Notes: a model not told the origin generated them from the letters alone. Positions 1-6,607 are shown, numbered from the stretch's first letter. The stretch: 6,722 nucleotides of DNA from CAZSVI01 sp964610205 (GCA_964610205.1 CAZSVI010000164.1:1-6722); one strand, 5' to 3'. Numbers and translations are program-made.

Positions 1-2888
1 ACAAAGAGGCCTTTCAGATTATAAAAAGCAAGGTTATACCCCAAATCATCGGCAGCAAAACAGACAAGTTAGCTGTCAGAGTCTGGGTTGCGGGATGCTC
101 CACAGGTGAAGAGGCGTATTCACTGGCTATATTGTTTAAGGAATACATGGACACGGAAAAAAAGAGTATCAATGTAAAAATATTCGCCACCGATATCGAT
201 AATCATGCAATCGAGTATGCAAGTACCGGAATCTACCCCGACAGCATATCTCAGGATGTATCTCTCGAACGGCTCAACCGGTATTTTCTGAAAAAGAAGG
301 ATGTTTATCAGGTTTTAAAATCCATACGTGAAATGGTGATATTCTCCTTTCATAATGTAATAAACAATCCGCCATTTTTTAAAATTGATCTTTTAAGCTG
401 CAGGAATTTACTTATTTATTTCCAATCAAACCTGCAAACCAGGATATTGTCTACATTTCAATTTGCTTTGGATACAAATGGTTTTCTGTTTTTAGGTACA
501 AGTGAAACAACAGGTAAAATGAATGGCTATTTTTCAACAGAAAACATAAAATGGAAAATATATAAAAGAAAAGAAATAAAAAGCCAACCGCTGATAGACG
601 ATATTTCCGTTATATCAACCGGTATGAAGACCATTACGCCAAAGCCTGCTAATGATTACTTTACAGGAAGGTTTAGACCACATTGGGAGATTGAAGATAT
701 TTATTCAAAGCTAATAGAGGAGTGTTTACCACCCAGTGTTGTTGTTGATGAGAACGGAGAACTGGTACAAGTGTGCGGAGATGCAGATAAATTCCTTCGG
801 GTCCCACGTGGAAGGGTGTATTTGGATATCCGGAAAATGGTTCCGCAGGAACTATCCACTGCCATTGGAACTGCAATCAACAAAGTTAAAAAAGAAAAAA
901 ACGCGGTTACATATACCAATATAAAAGTTAAACTTAGAGAAGAAACGCATCAGATCAACCTTGTTGTAAAACCGCTGCTCACCAGAAAGAACGGTTTTCT
1001 GATTCATGCTTTGTTTGAAGAAGGCAAAAACAGTATTTCTCAAGGCGATTGTGTTGAAAATTATGATGCGGTAAGCAAATTACATGAGCGTATTGCTGAT
1101 CTTGAACAGGAGCTGCAATATAACAAAGAGAGTCTGCAGACATCTATTGAGGAAATCGAAACATCCAGTGAAGAGCTGCAGTCTGCAAACGAGGAGCTTT
1201 TAGTTTCCAATGAAGAACTGCATAGTACCAATGAAGAACTTCAATCCGTAAATGAAGAGTTAATTGTGGTGAATACCCAATATCAGTATAAGATTCAGGA
1301 ATTGGCTGGTTTAAACAACGACATGACAAATTTTCTAAACAGTACAACCATTGGAACTATTTTTTTGGACTCAAGTCTGTGTGTGCGGAAGTACACAACT
1401 GCCATCACAAAAGAAGTCAACCTGATAGAAACCGATATAGGCCGTCCCGTCAGACACATATCCCATAACCTGATAGGGGAGGATCTTGTTAAGGAAGCCG
1501 AAGAAGTAATGGGTAGTCTGATACCCTCGGAAAAGGAAGTTCGAAGCAAAAATGATAAATGGTATCTGTTAAAGTTTGCTCCATACCGCACTAATGAAAA
1601 TGTAATACAGGGAGTTGTTATCTCTCTTGTTGATATTACAGTGCGAAAAAAAGCCGAGGAAAATTTGGTGAAGAATAAGGAGCGCTATGAGAAACTTGTG
1701 GAGCTATCTCCCTTTGCTATTTTCATTATTGAAGGTAACATCATACAGTTTTCCAACAGTGAAGGGCTGCATTTACTGCAGGAAAAGAATTTAGAAAACA
1801 TTATCGGCAAGCCTATCCAAAGATACCTGGATATAGACGAGACAATACTAAACGGAAAACAGGAGGAATTTTGGGAATATCCAGGCAATAACCCAATTCC
1901 TCAAGAGGACAGGATAATCCGCTCCGATGGTTCGGTAATTTACGTTGAAATTGTATCCGCACCTATTTGCTTGGACGAAGATCGAACCCAGCTTATCATT
2001 TTACGGGATCTGACCTTCAGAAAATTAACAGAACAGCTAAAGGAAGATAATGCACAGGCAAAAAGACTTTTAGGGGAAGCAAAAATATATGATGAACTGA
2101 AGGATGAATTTTTCAGTAATCTGTCACATGAACTCAGAACGCCTCTGAACGTCATTATGAGTACGCTTCAGATTCTTGAAAGGAAAATGGGAGATGTTCC
2201 TGAATATCAGACCAACAGCAGCATCCAAAAGTATATGCATATGATGAAGCAGAATTGTTTCAGGCAGCTTCGGCTTATTAATAATTTAATCGATATTACA
2301 AAAATAGATTCGGGGTTTTTTGAAATCAAATTACAAAACCATGATATTGTATACATAGTTGAAAACATAACCTTATCCGTGTCGGAATATATTATAAACA
2401 AAAATATTGACTTAATCTTTGATACCGATATCGAAGAAAAGATTATTGCCTGTAATCCGGATATTATTGAACGGATAATGTTGAACCTTCTTTCCAATGC
2501 AGTCAAGTTCACCGATAAGGGCGGTATGATCAATGTGAATATGGTTGATAAAGGCGAGAGAATCCTTATTTCCGTGAAAGATTCCGGAATAGGCATTCCA
2601 AAGGAAAAGCAGGGAATAATATTTAAACGGTTCAGGCAGGTTGACAAATCACTCACCAGAAAACAGGAAGGAAGCGGCATAGGACTTTCATTGGTAAAAT
2701 CCCTGGTGGAGATCCTTGAGGGCAATATCCTTGTAAATAGCGAAGACGGATGCGGAACAGAGTTTATTATTGAACTTCCTGCAAAAATTGTTCCTGAAGA
2801 TACCAAAATCAATAAGGAGGAAAACAAACAACACAACCATGTTGAAAAAATAAATTTGGAATTTTCAGATATCTACAATTTGGACTGA
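1..2888 (+). CDS. CheB/CheR-fusion-type sensor histidine kinase (CheR-PAS-coiled coil-PAS-PAS-HisKA-HATPase), 5' truncated
   Basis: The reading frame is open from the left edge (first full codon at 3), so the true start and any CheB domain lie outside; 961 residues are visible. Residues 1-190 are a CheR-type SAM-dependent methyltransferase: AGCSTGEEAYS (SAM loop, nt 90-122), TDID, and CRNLLIYF (from nt 399). A PAS-like domain follows (about 226-338), then a Glu-rich coiled coil (about 355-435), and PAS domains at about 438-553 and 558-678. HisKA has SHELRTP with the predicted phosphorylated His at nt 2127-2129 (residue 709). HATPase has an N box (LLSNAVKF, Asn at nt 2496), G1 DSGIGIP (nt 2580) and G2 GSGIGLS (nt 2670). 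All key kinase residues are present. There is no receiver domain and no membrane segment in the visible part, so it is probably a cytosolic sensor passing phosphate to a separate regulator. The ligand and partner are unknown. A TTG at 132 is in frame, but conserved CheR sequence upstream rules it out as the start. Confidence 0.93.
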   Translation, partial: KEAFQIIKSKVIPQIIGSKTDKLAVRVWVAGCSTGEEAYSLAILFKEYMDTEKKSINVKIFATDIDNHAIEYASTGIYPDSISQDVSLERLNRYFLKKKDVYQVLKSIREMVIFSFHNVINNPPFFKIDLLSCRNLLIYFQSNLQTRILSTFQFALDTNGFLFLGTSETTGKMNGYFSTENIKWKIYKRKEIKSQPLIDDISVISTGMKTITPKPANDYFTGRFRPHWEIEDIYSKLIEECLPPSVVVDENGELVQVCGDADKFLRVPRGRVYLDIRKMVPQELSTAIGTAINKVKKEKNAVTYTNIKVKLREETHQINLVVKPLLTRKNGFLIHALFEEGKNSISQGDCVENYDAVSKLHERIADLEQELQYNKESLQTSIEEIETSSEELQSANEELLVSNEELHSTNEELQSVNEELIVVNTQYQYKIQELAGLNNDMTNFLNSTTIGTIFLDSSLCVRKYTTAITKEVNLIETDIGRPVRHISHNLIGEDLVKEAEEVMGSLIPSEKEVRSKNDKWYLLKFAPYRTNENVIQGVVISLVDITVRKKAEENLVKNKERYEKLVELSPFAIFIIEGNIIQFSNSEGLHLLQEKNLENIIGKPIQRYLDIDETILNGKQEEFWEYPGNNPIPQEDRIIRSDGSVIYVEIVSAPICLDEDRTQLIILRDLTFRKLTEQLKEDNAQAKRLLGEAKIYDELKDEFFSNLSHELRTPLNVIMSTLQILERKMGDVPEYQTNSSIQKYMHMMKQNCFRQLRLINNLIDITKIDSGFFEIKLQNHDIVYIVENITLSVSEYIINKNIDLIFDTDIEEKIIACNPDIIERIMLNLLSNAVKFTDKGGMINVNMVDKGERILISVKDSGIGIPKEKQGIIFKRFRQVDKSLTRKQEGSGIGLSLVKSLVEILEGNILVNSEDGCGTEFIIELPAKIVPEDTKINKEENKQHNHVEKINLEFSDIYNLD
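1170..1274 (+). repeat. Five tandem 21-bp units encoding EELxxxN heptads
   Basis: Five consecutive seven-residue units begin at 1170, 1191, 1212, 1233 and 1254. Each has Glu-Glu-Leu at positions 1-3 and Asn at position 7; positions 4-6 vary. The codons differ between units (gaa/gag; ctg/ctt/tta), so this is an old, protein-level repeat and not a recent DNA duplication. The seven-residue period with a regular Leu fits a parallel coiled coil joining the CheR half to the PAS-kinase half. Glu-Glu-Leu heptads at this place are typical of CheB/CheR fusion proteins. Confidence 0.9.
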
Positions 2889-3169
2889 TATAGTGATGCT
2901 CAAAGATGTCCTCTGCTTATAACAACTGAAGCAATTGCCTGCAATTGCAACACATCGTTATATCGAAGCGGGAGTAAAGGATTTTGCTATGCAAAATCCA
3001 GCAATGAGCTACCCACAGGATATGCTCACCGCCTGATTAAGGTAATCGATACCCGCCGCCTATAGAGGTGGGGCAGGGGCCCATTCTGATCCCTCGTTAT
3101 ACCAAATGGTTTGAGTCAAGTATAGAAATCAAACAAAAATTCGATATTCATCCCCGGAGATTGTGCCAA
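2889..3169. other. Convergent intergenic gap with unrecognised ORF remnants
   Basis: This 281-bp stretch lies between the stop codons of the kinase (+) and trkH (-). No gene is convincing. Three + strand frames stay open in turn: 2889-3065 (58 codons, in frame after the kinase stop), 2923-3036 (containing THRYIEAGVKDFAMQNP) and 3041-3214 (containing GPILIPRYTKWFESSIEI, running into trkH). None has a start codon with a ribosome binding site, and I do not recognise the peptides. The DNA also holds two copies of the palindrome GCAATTGC (2931 and 2941), a 9-bp hairpin at 2979-2999 and a GC-rich patch around 3047-3085. It could be a decayed gene or mobile-element scar. No U-tract terminator for either flanking gene is visible. 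Confidence 0.5.
2979..2999. repeat. Perfect 9-bp inverted repeat (hairpin)
   Basis: GGATTTTGC at 2979-2987 is perfectly complementary to GCAAAATCC at 2991-2999 around a 3-nt TAT loop. No T-run follows on either strand, so it does not look like a standard intrinsic terminator, although it is the best-paired structure between the convergent genes. Confidence 0.7.
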
Positions 3170-4612
3170 TTACCTTTTCCAGGCCGCAGGAGAGAAAAGT
3201 ATAATCATGGGTAGAAGCTCAAGCCTTCCGGCAATCATGCAGAAGGAAAAAATAAACTTGCTCAGAACCGAAAAACTTGAGTAGTTACCCACCGGGCCTG
3301 CAATTTCAAGGCCCGGGCCAATATTCGAAATGGTTGCTATTACTGATGATACCGAAGAAATAATATCCTTTCCGTCAAGTGATATAAACAATGTTGATAT
3401 AACGAATATGGCTATGTACATGAAAAAAAAGGAAAGTGTTTTCGTAAGCGTTTCTTCTTCCACTGACTTGCCACCGATTCTTATGGGATGTATGGCTCTC
3501 GGATGAATTATTTTAGATGTTTCCCGTCTGAAGATTTTGAAAAGAAGCAGTATACGGATACACTTCATTCCTCCGCCTGTGGAACCTGCTCCCGCTCCGA
3601 TAAACATCAGGACAAGGAGGATACATTTACTTAATACCGGCCACAGGTTAAAGTCAGCGGTAACATAACCCGTTGTCGTAATTATGGAGCTTACCTGAAA
3701 TGACGAATAACGAAGGCTTTCCCCCACAGTATATAGACCGTTCTCCAAAAGGTTCAGCGTAACCAGAACGATGGAGCTTAATATGGTAATAATATAAAAA
3801 CGGAATTCCTCATCCTTATAAAAGTTTTTAAAACTGCCTTTTAGAATTTGAAAATACAGGCTGAAATTAACGCCGAACAATAACATGAAAATTGTAATGA
3901 TAACTTCAACAGGAATGCTTCCATAAGCCCCAACGCTTGCGTTTTTAATGGAAAAGCCTCCGGTTCCCGCAGTTCCAAAGGCATGGATCAAGGAATCGTA
4001 AAGAGGCATTCCGGCAAGCACGAGAAGGATGGCCTCCGATGCGGTCAGTACAATATATATTGAGTACAATATTTTAGCGGTTTGCCCCAGCTTTGGTACA
4101 AGTTTTTCGGGACTTGGGCCTGTGGCTTCTGCTTTCATTATATGAAAGGAACTGGCCCCTACGGAGGGAAGAATAGCAAGGGTAAGAACCAGAACACCCA
4201 TACCGCCCATCCAGTGCGTAAAGCTCCTCCAGAATAAAATGCCTTCAGGCAGGCCTTCAATCTTTTGAAGGATGGAAGCTCCCGTTGTGGTAAAACCCGA
4301 TACCGACTCAAAGAAGGCGTTAACAGGAGAAGGAATTGCACGGCTTAATATAAAGGGAAGGGAGCCGAAAAATGATACCAGAATCCAGCTTAGAGAAACA
4401 ATCGCAAAACCGTCACGGGAATAGAAAGTACTTTTTTTTATTCTGATTAGATACATTGCAAGTCCAACGACAGCTGTTATAAGTATGGAGAAAATAAAAG
4501 CATTTATGTCACTCCCGCCATAAATAAAGCTTACTATGAGAGAAGGAATCATACACAGGGCTTCGATGCATACGACCATGCCCAGGCTTTTAAATATCAT
4601 TCTGAAATTCAA
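3170..4612 (-). CDS. trkH: Trk-type potassium uptake protein TrkH (membrane subunit)
   Basis: This encodes a 480-residue integral membrane protein of the TrkH/KtrB family, which moves K+ into the cell and is gated by the cytosolic TrkA partner. The length is typical of TrkH. Four pore-loop repeats are visible: TTTGAS (residues about 108-113), GTAGTGGFS (213-221), TTTGYVT (312-318) and ISNIGPGL (428-435). Each supplies the filter glycine region expected for a four-fold pseudo-symmetric pore. Other family marks are HWMGGMG (133-139), the Gly-rich GAGAGSTGGGMK (339-350) in the membrane loop region, and the terminal GRLELLPM with FSPAAWKR. The chosen start is TTG at 4612: GGGAGG lies 9 nt upstream, whereas the in-frame ATG at 4600 would sit about 21 nt from it. 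The gene overlaps the trkA stop by four bases, so the two are co-transcribed and probably translationally coupled. Confidence 0.97.
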   Translation of the reverse strand: MNFRMIFKSLGMVVCIEALCMIPSLIVSFIYGGSDINAFIFSILITAVVGLAMYLIRIKKSTFYSRDGFAIVSLSWILVSFFGSLPFILSRAIPSPVNAFFESVSGFTTTGASILQKIEGLPEGILFWRSFTHWMGGMGVLVLTLAILPSVGASSFHIMKAEATGPSPEKLVPKLGQTAKILYSIYIVLTASEAILLVLAGMPLYDSLIHAFGTAGTGGFSIKNASVGAYGSIPVEVIITIFMLLFGVNFSLYFQILKGSFKNFYKDEEFRFYIITILSSIVLVTLNLLENGLYTVGESLRYSSFQVSSIITTTGYVTADFNLWPVLSKCILLVLMFIGAGAGSTGGGMKCIRILLLFKIFRRETSKIIHPRAIHPIRIGGKSVEEETLTKTLSFFFMYIAIFVISTLFISLDGKDIISSVSSVIATISNIGPGLEIAGPVGNYSSFSVLSKFIFSFCMIAGRLELLPMIILFSPAAWKR

Positions 4613-5982
4613 ACTGGTTTTCCTCCCGCAGCAATTATGTCGTTCAGATCTAAAATCTTTTTACCCTTTACTATTAAAATTACACTGTCTCCGGATTTGA
4701 TGACGTCATTTCCATGGGGAATAATAATTGTATTCTTTCTTACAATTGCGGCAACCAATACGCCTTCAATAAAATTAAGGTTTCTAAGCGGTACATCCAG
4801 GAAGCAGGTGGTTTCATTCACGATAAATTCAATTGCTTCGGCGTGATTTTCAATTACCATGTAAAGGGTTTCAATCGGATTTCCCAATGCGTTTTTCATT
4901 CCGCGGACATATCTCAGGATATGATTTGTAGTGATTTGAGTCGGATTTATAACGCTGCTTATACCAAGATTCCTGATAACACTTAAATAATTCTGTCGGT
5001 TAATCTTGGCAACTACTTTTAGAACTCCGGCCTGTTTGGCCAGCAATGCAGACATAAAGTTGTCTTCATCGCGTCCGGTGAGGGAGACAAATGCGTCCAT
5101 TCCGGAAAGATTTTCCGAATGAAGAACGGTTTCATCGGTACCGTCTCCGTTTATTATCAATGTATGCGGCAGAGACTCGGAAAGCAGAACGCTTTTTTCA
5201 CGATCATTCTCAATAATTTTAACGTTCATCCCCATTTCTTCCAGGGTAATTGCCAGATAGTGCGAGATTCTTCCGCCGCCGATAATCATAACATCCTTAA
5301 TCTTGTGGTTGTATATGCCTATTTGCCTGCAGAAAGTGAACACACTTGTAGGTTGCCCGACGACATATATTGTATCATTTTCCTGAATTTCAAAATCGCC
5401 CTTTGGAATAATAACCTCATTATCGCGCAGAACCGCTGCAATAAGAATTGAGGATGTAACCTTGCTGTTAATTTCTTTTAATGTATTTCCTATAACCCAC
5501 ATATCCTTTAAAACCTGAATTTCAACCAGTTCCACCCGCCCCCGGGAAAATACTTCAATATTGACGGCCTGAGGAAAACGGAGGATCCGTGCGATTTCAC
5601 GGGCGGCTGCGCGCTCCGGGTTTATTATCATATCAAGCCCCATTTCTTTTTTTAAAAGGGACAATTCGTCTGCGTACTCAGTATCCCGAATTCGTGCTAT
5701 GGTATGACCAACACCAAGCTTTTTTGCGGTAAGGCAGCATACCATATTCATTTCATCGCTGGCAGTGGCGGCAATAAGAAGCTCCGCATCCTTGACTCCT
5801 GCGTCCGTCAAAACCTTTGTGCTTACGCCATTTCCCTTGATGCACATGACATCAAGAAATTCATCCGCCTTTCTCAGGGCTTCAGGATTTTTGTCGATAA
5901 TAGTAATGTCATTGTCTTCTTTCGATAAATTCTCAGCCAGACTGTAACCTACTTTACCGTCACCGATAATAATAATTTTCAT
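4609..5982 (-). CDS. trkA: Trk system potassium uptake regulatory protein TrkA
   Basis: This encodes a 457-residue soluble protein with the full TrkA layout: Rossmann (RCK N) domain, TrkA_C, second Rossmann domain, second TrkA_C. The first nucleotide-binding loop is GDGKVG (residues 7-12), with Asp30 closing the second beta strand. The second loop is GGGRIS (235-240), where the third glycine is replaced by Ser, with Glu258 at the matching acidic position. The TrkA_C domains span about 140-220 and 375-455. In this family the protein forms a cytosolic ring on TrkH and gates it in response to NAD(H) or ATP; in many Bacillota the C domains also bind c-di-AMP, but that cannot be read from this sequence. 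The ATG start at 5982 has GGGAGA five bases upstream. It is first in the operon and overlaps trkH by 4 bp. Confidence 0.97.
   Translation of the reverse strand: MKIIIIGDGKVGYSLAENLSKEDNDITIIDKNPEALRKADEFLDVMCIKGNGVSTKVLTDAGVKDAELLIAATASDEMNMVCCLTAKKLGVGHTIARIRDTEYADELSLLKKEMGLDMIINPERAAAREIARILRFPQAVNIEVFSRGRVELVEIQVLKDMWVIGNTLKEINSKVTSSILIAAVLRDNEVIIPKGDFEIQENDTIYVVGQPTSVFTFCRQIGIYNHKIKDVMIIGGGRISHYLAITLEEMGMNVKIIENDREKSVLLSESLPHTLIINGDGTDETVLHSENLSGMDAFVSLTGRDEDNFMSALLAKQAGVLKVVAKINRQNYLSVIRNLGISSVINPTQITTNHILRYVRGMKNALGNPIETLYMVIENHAEAIEFIVNETTCFLDVPLRNLNFIEGVLVAAIVRKNTIIIPHGNDVIKSGDSVILIVKGKKILDLNDIIAAGGKPV
4622..4627 (-). promoter_or_regulatory. Ribosome binding site for trkH inside trkA
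   Basis: On the minus strand GGGAGG lies within the codons for the Ala-Gly-Gly near the trkA C-terminus, 9 nt before the TTG at 4612. It decides the start of trkH in favour of TTG over the downstream ATG at 4600. Confidence 0.85.
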
Positions 5983-6043
5983 GGCTGTCTCCCGATATAG
6001 TTTTTAATTCTTATCAATTACGTTACCTCTTTCCGGTATATGG

Positions 6044-6072
6044 AAAAAAGGTGCGCTATTCTGCGTTCACCC
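6044..6072 (-). terminator. Terminator-like hairpin in the trkA leader (candidate attenuator)
   Basis: On the minus strand GGTG (6071-6068) and CGC (6065-6063) pair with GCG (6056-6054) and CACC (6053-6050). This gives 7 bp, a 2-nt AA bulge and a 6-nt loop, followed directly by six T residues (6049-6044). It lies between the predicted trkA promoter and the trkA start, with no minus-strand gene upstream to terminate. An intrinsic terminator at this place suggests conditional readthrough, but the signal is unknown. On the + strand no T-run follows the hairpin. Confidence 0.65.
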
Positions 6073-6075
6073 AAA

Positions 6076-6095
6076 ATAATACTTATCCGTATTAT
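6076..6095. repeat. 20-bp palindrome at the predicted trkA transcription start
   Basis: Read on the minus strand, ATAATAC (6095-6089) is a perfect inverted match to GTATTAT (6082-6076) with a 6-nt spacer. It overlaps the second -10 box and the expected start site, a usual place for a repressor operator. In RNA it could also form a weak hairpin just before the terminator-like one. Confidence 0.6.
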
Positions 6096-6107
6096 ATCCG
6101 CATTATA
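6086..6107 (-). repeat. Tandem 11-bp repeat carrying two -10 boxes
   Basis: On the minus strand TATAATGCGGA (6107-6097) is followed at once by TATAATACGGA (6096-6086), a 10 of 11 match. Each copy begins with a perfect TATAAT. The first has a good -35 box 17 nt upstream; the second has only TTACCT at the same distance. Confidence 0.8.
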
Positions 6108-6130
6108 TATCACAGGTAAAAAAAGATCAA
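6102..6130 (-). promoter_or_regulatory. Predicted sigma-A promoter of trkA-trkH
   Basis: On the minus strand TTGATC (6130-6125), a 17-nt spacer and TATAAT (6107-6102) make a near-consensus housekeeping promoter. Transcription would start near 6095, giving a leader of about 113 nt before trkA that contains the palindrome and the terminator-like hairpin. Confidence 0.7.
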
Positions 6131-6158
6131 TGTCGGGCAGGTATTTTTTCATTTAATA

Positions 6159-6195
6159 AACAATATTTCAATAGGTAAATATAATAAATATTGTT
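6159..6195. repeat. 10-bp inverted repeat between the divergent promoters
   Basis: AACAATATTT (6159-6168) and AAATATTGTT (6186-6195) are perfect inverted copies separated by 17 bp. They sit upstream of both divergent promoters, about 30 bp behind the trkA -35 box and about 40 bp before the cold-shock -35 box. A dimeric regulator could bind here, but the DNA is very AT-rich and chance pairing is possible. Confidence 0.5.
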
Positions 6196-6234
6196 ATATT
6201 AAATATATACAAACATATAAACCAAGGTTTAGTA

Positions 6235-6263
6235 TTGCAAAAAGTAGAAAAGAACGATATGAT
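6235..6263 (+). promoter_or_regulatory. Predicted sigma-A promoter of the cold-shock gene
   Basis: TTGCAA (6235-6240), a 17-nt spacer and TATGAT (6258-6263) form a good housekeeping promoter. Transcription would start near 6270 and give a leader of about 98 nt, in keeping with the long leaders common for cold-shock genes. Confidence 0.6.
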
Positions 6264-6321
6264 AAACGACGAGTTTATTTTTTCAACAGCCTTTTTAAAA
6301 AAATTATCGTATAAGCTGGGC

Positions 6322-6355
6322 TAAATGTTGACATAATAAATATGTTTAAATGTTG
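6322..6355 (+). repeat. Direct repeat TAAATGTTG in the cold-shock leader
   Basis: TAAATGTTG occurs at 6322-6330 and again at 6347-6355; the second copy runs into the ribosome binding site. Between them ACATA (6331-6335) and TATGT (6341-6345) could pair weakly. Such low-stability leader structure may matter for temperature-dependent translation, but this is inference. Confidence 0.55.
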
Positions 6356-6360
6356 GAGGT
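6355..6360 (+). promoter_or_regulatory. Ribosome binding site of the cold-shock gene
   Basis: GGAGGT ends 7 nt before the ATG at 6368. It selects that ATG and excludes the in-frame ATG at 6350, which lies upstream of the site. Confidence 0.92.
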
Positions 6361-6367
6361 GTTAAAA

Positions 6368-6565
6368 ATGGTAGGAACAGTAAAATGGTTCAATGCCGAA
6401 AAAGGCTTCGGATTTATTGAGAGAGAAGGAGGAGAAGACGTGTTTGTGCACTTCTCCGCAATTAAGGCAGAAGGATATAAGTCCCTTGATGAAGGACAGC
6501 GTGTTCAATTTGATATCGAACAGGGCCAGCGTGGAGCACAGGCAACAAATGTTGTACCGTTTTAA
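6368..6565 (+). CDS. csp: Cold-shock protein (CspA family)
   Basis: This encodes a 65-residue single cold-shock domain protein, the usual size for the bacterial family. These are five-strand OB-fold proteins that bind single-stranded RNA and DNA and act as RNA chaperones in the cytoplasm. The nucleic acid-binding motifs are intact: RNP1 as KGFGFI (residues 12-17) and RNP2 as VFVHF (25-29), with the aromatic Trp7 and Phe8 in the first strand. It ends with the family-typical ATNVVPF. The start at 6368 is set by GGAGGT seven bases upstream. It is a single-gene unit with its own promoter and a strong terminator, divergent from trkA. The family is certain; the paralogue letter and whether it is induced by cold cannot be told from this window. 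Confidence 0.97.
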   Translation: MVGTVKWFNAEKGFGFIEREGGEDVFVHFSAIKAEGYKSLDEGQRVQFDIEQGQRGAQATNVVPF

Positions 6566-6578
6566 AAAAGAAGGGCAG

Positions 6579-6607
6579 AAAGGGCATCCAACAGAATGCC
6601 CTTTTTT
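6579..6607 (+). terminator. Intrinsic terminator of the cold-shock gene
   Basis: AAAGGGCAT (6579-6587) pairs with ATGCCCTTT (6596-6604) around an 8-nt loop, and the T-run extends to 6607. It begins 14 bases after the stop codon. Confidence 0.93.

Larger units (their letters stand above)
5983..6367. other. Divergent regulatory region between trkA and the cold-shock gene
   Basis: This 385-bp gene-free stretch separates two start codons pointing away from each other. From left to right it holds the trkA ribosome binding site (5988-5993), a leader hairpin with U-tract (6044-6072), a palindrome (6076-6095), tandem -10 boxes (6086-6107), the trkA -35 box (6125-6130), an AT-rich 10-bp inverted repeat (6159-6195), the cold-shock promoter (6235-6263), about 98 nt of leader, and the cold-shock ribosome binding site (6355-6360). 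No ORF with an RBS is seen inside it. Confidence 0.8.

Noticed and set aside
132..134. TTG at 132 as the start of the sensor kinase
   Set aside because: The frame is open to the left edge and encodes the conserved CheR SAM-binding loop before this codon, so the gene begins outside the window.
2207..2836. 209-codon open frame on the minus strand
   Set aside because: It lies opposite the conserved HisKA/HATPase coding sequence, its translation has no recognisable domain, and the + strand product explains the region fully.
2814..2853. AAGGAGG followed by ATG at 2839, suggesting a new gene start
   Set aside because: The site is 18 nt from the ATG and the frame stops after four codons (MLKK); it lies inside the kinase coding sequence.
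4637..5947. Several + strand open frames of 60-110 codons
   Set aside because: They are antisense to trkA, whose domain sequence is well conserved throughout; none shows its own family motifs.
5983..6095. c-di-AMP (ydaO-type) riboswitch in the trkA leader
   Set aside because: Potassium genes in Bacillota often carry one, but I cannot find its conserved blocks here and the leader is short; the terminator-like hairpin alone does not identify it.
6329..6334. Perfect TTGACA as the cold-shock -35 box
   Set aside because: A -10 box 17 nt later would fall on 6352-6357, over the ribosome binding site, and no TATAAT-like sequence is there. The TTGCAA/TATGAT pair upstream is better placed.
6350..6367. 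Six-residue N-terminal extension of the cold-shock protein from the ATG at 6350
   Set aside because: This ATG lies upstream of the GGAGGT site, and family members begin at the MVGTVKW-type start, matching the ATG at 6368.
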